A stretch of 64,000 nt of DNA from Desarmillaria ectypa (taxonomy: Eukaryota > Basidiomycota > Agaricomycetes > Agaricales > Physalacriaceae). A program made the position numbers and the translations under genes. This document shows, piece after piece, positions 23,401 through 32,588 of the stretch. Under the pieces are notes generated by a model. The model was not told where the DNA came from. It did no database searches and saw nothing but the letters and a program-made list of their open reading frames with translations. The stretch is taken from NCBI GenBank assembly GCA_030407005.1, contig JAUDYN010000011.1, forward strand, positions 486,501 through 550,500, read 5' to 3'. The stretch's first letter is position 1, and each line of letters opens with the position of its first letter.

Positions 23401-25172
23401 GCCGCGTTCAAGAGGGCCTTCTTAACTTTTGGCTTCTGACATGATGTGAACGATAACTGTTAACATTAAAAGATTACATTTATTATCCGGCTCGCGGACC
23501 ATCGTAAAATAGGAAATGGCAGATGCCGAATTCGAATACCGCATACCCCTACCGTTACCAGTAACTCCTACTACAGTACCGCTACCAACTTCCCACCGCT
23601 TTTCTACTTGCCAATATTCCCTGCCCTGGCACTGATGAAGACAGGATAAAAAGAAGAAGCAGAGAGGGTCAAGCTGCCGTCGTAGGGTACCGAAGGGAAA
23701 TACATTTACTCTGTTTTGAGACCCTCTCGATGGGCACTCGAAGACCCGCACCGCTTCAGCAGGTCTAGGATCTTGGGACTTCCATTTCATTTCCGTCTCC
23801 CCGTCATGACAGCACTATCGCACTGAGCTCAAGATATCTATCCCAGGGTCACGGATATTTGCTTTCGCTTTCAGAACCACCGTCGAACTTTCCTCTTGAT
23901 TGTGTTCGCCGTGAAACCCAAATCGGCGTCCTTGGATACCTTTACGATGATGGCCGGTTTGTGTACCTTTTCAATGTGTACAAGGATGGTGAGGATCCCA
24001 TCAATGTCAAAAGGGTTCCTCCAGCTGAAGGCAGATCCCGGTGTACGAAGGCAGTTAGAATTTCACGATAAGAACTCGGTGGTTACTATATCTGGTGTGA
24101 AGCAGATATCGTTTGGCGCACTGTACCGGATATTCGATCTCTGTTCAGACTTGACCAATGTTGAGTATCATCAAGAGGGATAGAACCATTATGCGGACCC
24201 TGGCTTTCTTGAGAACTGCATGTAATCCAGTGCCTCGTAAAGGCGTGCTCTATCCTACCTGGGTTCCTTGGTACTATGGTGCCACTGTTACGGTCACCCA
24301 TGATCATTACATGGGTCGATTTATACTTCTGCTTGAATCTGAACTTATTTTTTCCAGGCTCAAAAACAGCCAATGCGTGAATAGCAAATCGAGGGTTTAC
24401 AGACATACTAGGAAATCAATGGATGCTTGCCTCGAAAGATGCGGAAAGACTACAAGAACTGACAGGTCCTTGGGTCGCGCGCCTGAAGAAGTCAAGTGTA
24501 TAATAGGGCTGTGACCGCGTCCACCCGCTTGGGCTCAGTTAACACGATGGCACTCGAGTGCGGTCAAAAGAAAGAAGATATGAAACCCGGAAGGCGGCCT
24601 AGCATGGCGAGCCAGCTTTATTGTATCCTCGCGCAGCTCGTCTCTGTTGGTAAATCTGGATAGATTTTAGAATTGGACGTGATATGTCGGTAGAGGAGAT
24701 GCATTGGCAGCGGCGGCGGTAGGCTCTTATTCATCCAGAACTACTCTGGATTTTTCTGTCTTGAGATTCGCGTATGTCGCTCATTCTGCTCGTTTTCGTC
24801 ATGTCTACTTCGACGTTGCACAGCCCTCACTACCGCGTTGGTTACGTGTGGGGCTGCTAGTACTAGTTCAATTAGTACTTGCAGTGCCCGATTTTTTTGC
24901 GCACTATTACACCCATAAAATTCATAGGCACTTACCATAGAAAAATACAGCAGGGCCTTACATAACGATCACATTTCTTCCTTGACCTTGAAATATTCTG
25001 GACTTAAATCCCAATTCTTGCCCTTCCTCTGGTCTCGTAAACCAGACTCAACGATCCGTATGAAGATAAGTTGTTCATACCCTTCCTCTTTGATCTTCAC
25101 GGCTTTTGTCACAGCCACAAGGCGCACCTGGAATAACTGTTTTCCCACGATACTTCTGTCCTAACAACCACT
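23401..25172. other. Region with unresolved coding fragments
   Basis: Two overlapping plus-strand frames (23859-24071 and 23896-24183) and one at 24158-24514 read like exon pieces (for example GYLYDDGRFVYLFNVYKDG and WVPWYYGATVTVTHDHYMG), but I could not join them with consistent splice sites and recognise no family. They may be a decayed gene. The remainder is spacer. Confidence 0.35.
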
Positions 25173-25639
25173 ATGTCCGAGACTACTACTGAAGGCGAGC
25201 GCGACCTCAAACGACCACCAAAACCTGAAGAGGAGGACGATGAGGCCCCCCTGCCACCAACCCGACTCTCCCCACTCAAACGCATCGCCCTCCTCATCTT
25301 CGTCGGATTCCTCCTCTGGCTAGCCTACACTGCGCGCCAGCGACACCTGGCGAGGCAGAGCAAGGTCGTATATGCTACTAGGTCTGCCCAGGTCTATACT
25401 CCAGTTATTTTCTTATTCACTTTTGTAGGTATTCGGAAGAGTTCAAGTTCAGGCCGGCTGCGAGTCCTATCGTCACGGAGACGTTGAAGGGTGGCGGAAT
25501 GAGGGTTAGAGGGGCAAACCCCACGGCTACTGCGAGGACTACGCCGACGCCGACGCTGGAGAAAAAGAGGAGAAGGAGGAGGTCAAAGAGGAATGCGCAG
25601 GCAAAGGCAAAGGCAAAGGCAAAGGCTGCGAAGAAGTAG
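25173..25639 (+). CDS. Small single-pass membrane protein with basic tail
   Basis: Exons 25173-25381 and 25429-25639 give 139 aa; the 47-nt intron runs GTCTGC...GTAG. The N-terminal 40 residues are acidic and Pro-rich (PPKPEEEDDEAPLPP), then comes one membrane helix (IALLIFVGFLLWLAYTA, about residues 41-57) with Arg/His on the following side. The C-terminus is Thr/Pro-rich and ends in a strongly basic stretch with KAKAKAKAKAAKK, encoded by a GGCAAA-type codon repeat. This looks like a type of small ER or nuclear-envelope protein with a basic tail, but no family is recognised. Confidence 0.65.
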
Positions 25640-26199
25640 CCTTGGAAGGTACATGGGCTATTTCCTGCCCGTTTTATTTTACTCACCCTTCTTTCTTTGC
25701 AGATTTGTTCGGAGATTGATATCATCTTGTCATTTTGCTATCCTTTCAAATAATATGGACATGCCGTCGGCACATTCACGCGTCGACCAATCCTTCCCGG
25801 CATTTGTCGTGCACCATCAACTGTCATAGCCTATCCATATGATACAGCTGACACAGCTAGGTCTTGCCGTTGTGCAGTCCAAGATGAGAGGCTTGCATTA
25901 CTCGATTGCATGTCCGGATCCCTGAATAACCAGCGAAACTGGGATTTTCTTCGTGTCTTACCAGGATCTAGGTCACAATAAACAGACAGCAACCCTCCCT
26001 TCCCAGCGTCCGGAACTGCTTTGTTTGTGACCAAAGGATGGCGGACACGATTCAAGTTTTTTTCTCTCAAAGTGCAATTGATCAGAGTTCCACTGACCGC
26101 TGCCGGCACAATGAAAAATGTTTTTCAACATCCTCCTCCTATGGACAGAATGACCGCCATTTCCTGGACGCTAGTCAGCTTTCTTCATCGACTCACTTA
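25640..26199. other. Intergenic, no supported gene
   Basis: Spacer between the small membrane protein and the decayed MFS copy. No coding signal. Confidence 0.4.
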
Positions 26200-26790
26200 T
26201 GCTCGTACGTTGAGCACACGCCGTCATCGGGAACGAGCTCCAAGTCACCACCTTCAAAAGACTACTTGGCTCGCAACGGGGCACATGCTCACCCTCACTA
26301 GCTTCCAGTGCGATTTTTTCCTTCTCATCTGCCCCATCTCAACTGGAGTCTCCTCTAAATCACTGTACGGAGAATTGAGCGACGTGCTCTGGCACGAGAG
26401 AGTCTCCTGGCTTCATATCTCAGCTTTGCGCTCGGACCTGCTCTGTGGGCTCATCGCCGTACGTGCCAGGCGGTGGCGGGATCATCCTGTTGGATGTCTC
26501 CTCCATCTGGGATCATCGAGTGCAGTCGGCGCACGGCTCAATGGGATCCTGGCTGATACGAGCAGCCGATGCAGTGATGCAATTGTGCTCCTTGCGATTC
26601 TTTCCGTCACTGGCGCCCTACGCGCGGCCTTCTCCCCTCCAACAGCGTCAGTTTGACACGCTTGACCCTGTTGCAAAACGTTTTTGTCCTCTTCTTGGTT
26701 GGCGGTCGGCGGTCATGACTATCAACACGCTTACTGTCTTTACGACGTTCTTCGCACTCTTCACACTCCGGAAGCCGCCATGAGCTAGTG
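26200..26790 (+). pseudogene. MFS transporter pseudogene, N-terminal half
   Basis: Matches the first half of the intact transporter at 30731-32588: TTWLATGHMLTLTSFQ corresponds to TSWIATGYMLTLTSFQ, and SAVGARLNGILADT to SAVGAPLGGILADT. Between these landmarks the frame changes several times and there are deletions, and no C-terminal half follows. It lies 4.5 kb upstream of the intact gene on the same strand. Confidence 0.75.
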
Positions 26791-27103
26791 CTGAGCCTTT
26801 GGCAACAACTTTTTGTCGCCCCGTCAAAGGGAATACCATGGTGCGAACTGCGGTATCCGAAACAAGCTCTAATATAACGACATATAGTAGGGAGTTGGTG
26901 AGGACGAAGAGAGAGTACGGCGATGTCGAACGTACCAAGAAATCTTGGCCTGCCGTCGGTCCTGAGGATAAGTTGAATGTAGACAGTCCGGTGAGCTCGA
27001 AAATGGATAGAACAAGTGCGGGGGTTGACACTATCAGTCGACAGATGATACCAATACATGAGAGACCTGAGGTTGGAAAAGCGGGGCATTGATGTAAAGC
27101 CAT
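26648..27103 (-). other. Hydrophobic open frame, possible membrane-protein exon
   Basis: The minus-strand frame contains two or three hydrophobic stretches (IGIICRLIVSTPALVLSIFE and FVLTNSLLYVVILELVSD) of the kind seen in seven-helix basidiomycete membrane proteins. No start, splice partners or family could be established, and it overlaps the end of the MFS relic on the other strand. Confidence 0.25.
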
Positions 27104-27680
27104 GGATTGGACGAAAGTGCATTTCGAGCAAGTTGAAAGAAAGCCCTTACGTCATCCAACAGCTTCGCTTTCTCAGACCATGCACCAACAACGGTACCTA
27201 TTCCATCTGATTACTAACGCTATTCGTAGTTTGAAATAGTTTCGCTCTTTCTACCCGTCGTTCTACATTGCTCAATTGACTGGTCGACGACTCGGACGCT
27301 GGGCATCAGTAAATTTAGCTGCAATATTTTTCTCAATCATTGAACCTGGAGTCTTGCAGCTGGGTCAATGGCCTGGTGGATGCTAATGCTCAGACTTCAA
27401 GCTGGGCAGCTTCCAGAAGGCGGTGATACCAACCGGTTATTCATATCCGAAATGTCACACGTTGACTGTAAGCGTAGTTCTGAGATAGGCTTCTCGATTG
27501 TAGCTTATTCAAATGCGTAGGCAAAACGCTGTCCGCCCGAGGAGACTAAGTAATTATTGGTGAGCGCCCTTTATATCGAACGTCTTTCAGGATAATCTTT
27601 AAGATGCTGCTACTAAACACAGGTTAATACTTACTTGTTCATGTAACATGATATGGATAGCTGCCTGTCAATGGACTCGA
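27104..27680. other. Intergenic, no supported gene
   Basis: No coding signal. It precedes the shared repeat element and the oxidoreductase promoter. Confidence 0.4.
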
Positions 27681-27720
27681 AAACTAGAAAACTAGATTGA
27701 TTGGCCATCTCTGCTGATAC
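27681..27720 (+). repeat. Dispersed short repeat, copy 2
   Basis: Near-identical to 5741-5783 over about 30 bases (AAACTAGAAA...GATTGATTGGCCA). It lies 232 nt upstream of the oxidoreductase start codon. Confidence 0.5.
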
Positions 27721-27908
27721 AGCTCAGGGGCGACTACTGGGAAAAGAAACGGGCCGGGCCCAGAGGGACTCGCGGACTATGAGCTGTGATGCCGATTCTC
27801 CTTTTTTCCGCTCTGAAAGTTTGCAATTGGAGGAGATACTAGCTCATCAGAATTTCGTTTATTCCATTGCTGCCCGGTTGTAGCCCGTTGAGAACGATGC
27901 TCGACAAA

Positions 27909-27916
27909 TATATAAA
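27909..27916 (+). promoter_or_regulatory. TATA box of the OYE-type gene
   Basis: TATATAAA 36 nt before the ATG at 27952, followed by a pyrimidine-rich CACCATTCTCCTCTATCTTC stretch typical of a fungal transcription start. The short leader suggests a strong, inducible promoter; that is inference. Confidence 0.55.
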
Positions 27917-27951
27917 GCACCGACATCCACCATTCTCCTCTATCTTCAAAA

Positions 27952-29352
27952 ATGGCTATCTCTGCTGCGGTCGTCGCTGCTCCTAGTGTCTCGTTCTTCA
28001 CTCCTGCTCAGGACCCTCCTGCTGGTACCGCTATCGTACCTCAGCCGGATGGAAAGCCTATTCCAAGTCTCTTCCAGCCAATCACCATCCGTGGGGTGAC
28101 ATTTCAGAACAGAATTTTCGTGCGTCTGTGCCCGTTTGATGGAGTTTCCATTCACTAACAGAAGACCGATTCAAACAGCTCTCTCCCTTATGCCAATACT
28201 CGTGTGAAGGTGGTATGGCGACCCCGTGGCATACCGGACATCGTTCGTCCTTCTATTCAAAGTGCCGACTGTCTTCTACTAATCCACGTCTTCGTAGTCG
28301 GAGGTATCTTCACTCGCGGCCCAGGCCTGACTTTTGTAGAGGCTACGGCCGTGTCTCCGGAAGGGCGCATCAGTCCAAACGACCTCGGGATCTGGTCTGA
28401 CGACCACATCGCGCCTCTCGCTGCGATCGTCGAGTATGCACATTCTCAGAACCAGAAGGTTGCCATCCAGATCGGTCATGCTGGTCGTAAAGCTTCGACG
28501 ACTGCGCCTTGGATTGAGAATCAAAATCTCGCAGGGGTGGAAGTGGGGGGATGGCCTGATGATGTGGTGGCGGCTTCGCCCATTGCGTTCGCCGACGGCT
28601 ACGCGGCACCGAAGGAGTTGAGCAAGGAGGGCTTGGAGAGCCTTGTGGAGTCGTTCAAGTTGGCCGCGCATAGGGCTGTAAAGGCTGGGTTTGATGTCAT
28701 TGAGATTCATGGGGCACATGGATATCTGCTGTGTGGGTTTTTGAGTCCCACGAGTAACAAGCGTACGGATGAGTACGGCGGGAGCTTTGAGAACCGGATA
28801 CGATTCCCATTGGAGGTTGTTGATGCGGTCCGGAGCGTTATTCCTGAATCGATGCCTCTTTTCTTCAGGTAATGACTAGGAAGCTCTCATTCGCCTTGGT
28901 CACTGATATCTTTAAATAGAATCTCAGGATCCGAGTGTTTGGAAAAGTCTCTACCAGATATTCCTTCCTGGCGCTCCGAGGATACTGTGCGTTTTGCCCC
29001 GATCCTTGCTCAGCACGGGGTCGATTTGCTCGACGTATCTGCTGGTGGCAACAACATCAAACAGACGTTCACTTCTGGACCCGCATACCAAGCGCATCTC
29101 GCGCATGACGTGAAGAAGACGAACCCTGGTTTGCTTGTCAGCGCTGTCGGGCGCATCAATGACGGACACATCGCGCAAAATGTCCTTGACGCGGGCCAGG
29201 CAGATATTGTATTTGTTGGGAGGCTCTTCACGAAAAACCCAGGGCTGGTGTGGTCATTTGCCGACGATTTGGGCGTGAGTATTGAAGTCGCTAATCAAGT
29301 CTGGGGTCTCGGGGGGAAGACGAGAAAGCGTGTCATCCACCAGACTGTATAG
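27952..29352 (+). CDS. NADH:flavin oxidoreductase, Old Yellow Enzyme (YqjM-like class)
   Basis: Exons 27952-28119, 28179-28242, 28298-28868 and 28920-29352 give 411 aa, close to the usual length for fungal members. It is a TIM-barrel FMN enzyme that reduces activated C=C bonds with NAD(P)H. Visible landmarks are NRIF-LSPLCQYS (the Cys and Tyr of the YqjM class), EATAVSPEGRISPNDLGIW, QIGHAGRKAS, VIEIHGAHGYL with the His pair that binds substrate, NKRTDEYGGSFENR and the C-terminal phosphate-binding VGRLFTKNPGL. One oddity is HGYLLCGFLSP, where most relatives have LLHQFLSP. No signal peptide is present, so it is cytosolic. It has its own TATA promoter and stands alone, so no pathway can be read from its neighbours. 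Confidence 0.9.
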
Positions 29353-30039
29353 TCTCTCGGGGGTGGAGCCTGTTAGACCTGTCACGGTGAATATAGGGTG
29401 CTGAAGTTGTAGGGTGTGTCCTTCAAAACCTGGTTATTGTGTCAATTAGAATGTCATATCGATCCTTCCTTACACTCCACCCTTGAAGTTATTGCGTCTT
29501 TACTTTATCAAGCACGTCAGGCCCTTTATTGACGTCCACTTTTTTGAATTTACTTGCCTCTGCAAAATACGATTGACCAACTCTTACGAGGAGCTATTGC
29601 CTAGTGTCAGTTCAAAATGGGAAACTGAATTGAACGACCACCACTGCTTGTGTTGGGATTTGCAACTTCAAGCATGTGCCAGAAGATTCCCGAACCTTCG
29701 GTACCATCAATTTGGCACGATACTAGGATATAATTAGGTACTTTAGTAGAACATTCTAGATACATTCTGTAGTATTTAAGGAGCTCGTCTTGAGCTCTAG
29801 TAGCTAACAATTTAGTATTCTCTACTCAGCAAGCCTCCCACTGCAATAGTTACAACAGCTTGAACAGCTCAAGCAAGTCAATTGTGGCAAGTTACCACTG
29901 TCCTTGAGAGCTCGTTGTGAGAATTAACGATGGAGGTACTAGTAGTAGCATCATTTACCAACTTGCTTAGGTCGAAATACATCTGAATAACCCGTGTTTC
30001 CCCTGGGCCAAACTGCCGCAGAGTCAAGTTTAATTCTCT
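29353..30039. other. Intergenic with LTR-like sequence
   Basis: No gene is visible. The stretch 29741-29830 (ACATTCTAGA, GTAGTATTTAAG, GAGCTC) resembles the sequence inside FunK1 intron 1 at 61.1-61.2 kb and may be part of a solo LTR of a copia element, which would fit the copia relic just downstream. Confidence 0.4.
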
Positions 30040-30465
30040 CTCTTTCTATGATGAGCATTGTTGACCAATGGAGAGCACCTTTCGCGGCGGCAGCGATAGC
30101 CCGAGTAGGGTTAGTGTTGTATTGCCCGAGAGCAGCGGAAGTGAAGGCAATGTCTGGTCTGGTACAGACAGCCGGGTAGAAGAGTTGGCCGTTTAATCGT
30201 TGGAAGTATAGGGTAATGTTTTTGTCAGATACTTCTTGTAAGGTGACATTCTTTGGTAGGAGTGGAGCTTCTTGTATAGAAAGACGGAAGTAGGGTTGAC
30301 ATCGTCCATGATGAGGTCAGCAATGTAGTCCTCTTGGGAGATCCAGAGTTTATGTTTAGGCCGATCGCGTCGGATCTTGATTCCCAAGAATACATCTGCG
30401 GGGCCAAGACCATTGAAGATCTCATTCAGCTTCGTGATGATCCATGCATAGTCCGCAATATGATA
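30040..30465 (-). mobile_element. Ty1/copia retrotransposon relic (RT to RNase H region)
   Basis: Read on the minus strand, the DNA encodes DYAWIITKLNEIFNGLGPAD, VFLGIKIRRDRPKHKLWISQ and, in another frame, QRLNGQLFYPAVCTRPDIAF. These are the FLG.(K/R)I and YLAV.TRPDI(A/S)(F/Y) landmarks at the end of the copia reverse transcriptase. The frame shifts between them and there is no gag, protease or integrase. It is an inactive fragment. Confidence 0.7.
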
Positions 30466-30730
30466 ATAATGGGAGGAGCCTGATCTATAATCCTCTAAAG
30501 GCAGTCCTCTTCACAGGTTTGGAAACTACCAGTGGGATGTACCCTTATATTACGGTTGCCAAAGTTTATAGTTTGGACAATAATGTTGAACATGAATATA
30601 AAGACTCAAGAAGCTGGGAGAGCGGTCCGAAATGCCGAAAGTACTTCTAATACGTAACACGTTATCGATTTCAACATCGTATCGCCATCTCTCCCCATGA
30701 CATTGCTCACCTTCTCTCTCTCCTCCCACG
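30466..30730. promoter_or_regulatory. Promoter region of the MFS gene
   Basis: A TATAAA at 30597-30602 lies 129 nt upstream of the ATG, followed by a pyrimidine-rich tract (30690-30728) next to the start. Assignment is by position only. Confidence 0.35.
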
Positions 30731-32588
30731 ATGACCGTCGAGGATATAGACGAGACGAGGCCACTGCTCTCCAATGCCAGAGACGATACAGGAGATAAAT
30801 CTGCGAAGGCGTTAGCTGCTGTGGTATGTCGACCATCATTGATTTCGGAGGTCTTCTTGATTGCATTACCAGGTCGTTCCCATGTCGGTCGGAGTATTTC
30901 TCGCGGCCATGGACGGGGCAATCGTTGTTTCTTGTATATCTGACCTTCCTCTCTGCCAATATCCCATTCTAACGATCGCATAGCATATGCAGCCATCGGG
31001 AGCGAGCTGGAACAGCTTCAAAAGACGAGCTGGATCGCTACCGGGTACATGCTCACCCTCACCAGCTTCCAGTAAGTTATTTCGATCCGCAATTGCCACT
31101 CTTCAATGCACTTGCACAGACCGCTATACGGCAAACTCAGTGACATATTCGGGCGCAAAACCTGCCTACTGAGCGCGTATTGCATCTTCGCTCTTGGAAG
31201 CCTTTTGTGTGGGATCTCGCAGAGCATGAATGCACTGATTGCGTCGCGTGCCCTAGCAGGTATCGGTGGTGGAGGAATGTCAACGGTTGTGAGCATTATC
31301 ATGTCGGATATCGTCCCCCTACGGAGTCGGGGGACTTGGCAGGGGCTTATCAATATCGTATTTGCGACAGGGAGCGCGGTCGGCGCGCCTCTTGGGGGGA
31401 TACTGGCTGATACGATCGGTTGGCGCTGGGCATTCCTTTCCCAAGTCCCTATCGCGCTCGTTGCTATCATTTCTGTTTCCTTAGCTTTAAGGATACCTTT
31501 ACCCTCCGATGATTCAAGCTTTAAAAGCAAGATTCGCCGTGTCGATTTCCTTGGGTCGTTCACTCTCGTCCTGACGGTGTTCCTCCTCCTCCTTGGGCTC
31601 GATAATGGAGGAAACGTCTCCTGGTCGGCGCCGCTCACCGTCAGCACCCTTGTCGGCTCTGCATTGTTCTCCATTCTGTTTGCCATAACTGAGCACACTG
31701 CACGCGAACCCCTTGCACCAGCACGAATCGTCCTCTCCCGTGCGCTCACCCCATCGTACCTCGTCAACTTTTTCGGAGTGGCGGCGAGCATGTGTATGCT
31801 ATTCCACCTTTCGTTGTACTTGCAGGCTGTGTGCGGGTTCTCGGCGAGCCGGGTAGGGGCCTGGTTCATCCCGAGTGTCGTGGGTGGTGTAGCAGGGAGT
31901 CTAATTGGTGGCCTGGTCATGCAGGCGACAGGGAAGTTTTACTGGGTTACGGTAGCAGGGTACCTCTTGCTCCTTGTTGGGTCCGTGCTCGTGGTGCTCA
32001 TGAGTGGGGTGGTGGTGAGCTCCTTGGTGGGCTTGGTCGTGGGCTTGGTGATAGCAAGCATAGGCAATGGTAAATGTTTCTGTTATTATCGCCGTCCAGC
32101 CTGTTTTTATAATTCGTCAGGGGGCGGTATAACAACCTCGCTCATCTCTCTCATTGCAAATGCTGGACATGCAGATCAGGCGATCGCTACGGCAGGTAAA
32201 CATGCTTTTCGATACTTGGCACGGCGTGATAACATCAGATCACATAGTATCCTACCTGTTCCGCTCCCTCGGTTCCGTTGTAGGTCTCTCAGTCGGGAGC
32301 ACGCTGATCCAAGGAACGCTGCGTGCTGTCCTCAAGCGGGAGTTGGCTGAGGAGAATGTGGATATCGATGAACTTGTCCGTCAAGTAAGGCATTCCCTTG
32401 ACGGTATCGCCATCCTTCCGCGAAGTCTTCGTGTGATTGTGAGGCATGCGTATGGGGAGGCGATACATGTCGTGTTTTGGTTTACTGTGGCCCTCGCAGG
32501 GATAGCGGTGGTGGCGGCAGTTTTCATAAGAGAGACACCATTGACGCCAAAGGTACGGGATGATGAAAGGGAAAGGAGAGAAGAGTAA
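30731..32588 (+). CDS. MFS transporter, vacuolar amino-acid (Fnx1/Vba-like) type
   Basis: Six exons (30731-30823, 30873-30933, 30984-31071, 31120-32069, 32121-32195, 32248-32588) give 535 aa with about 14 membrane helices, the DHA2 layout. The N-terminus MTVEDIDETRPLL has an acidic dileucine-like sign of vacuolar sorting. Landmarks are FLAAMDGAIVV, SSYAAIGSELEQL (spanning exons 2-3), SWIATGYMLTLTSFQPLYGK, LSDIFGRK (motif A), ASRALAGIGGGGM, SDIVPLRSRG and GAPLGGILADTIGWRW (motif C region). The QPLYGKLSDIFGRK...GIGGGGM pattern is that of the Fnx1/Vba vacuolar basic-amino-acid transporters. The substrate is inferred from the family; a drug antiporter is the alternative. Decayed partial copies lie at 26.2 kb (N-terminal part) and 45.2 kb (C-terminal part). 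Confidence 0.88.

Noticed and set aside
25590..25636. Tandem GGCAAA repeat as a microsatellite feature
   Set aside because: It lies in frame inside the last exon of the small membrane protein, encodes its Lys/Ala tail and keeps the frame, so it is explained by the gene.
31018..31920. 300-codon frame antisense to the MFS gene
   Set aside because: Compositional shadow of the large MFS exon; low-complexity Arg/Pro content and no domain.
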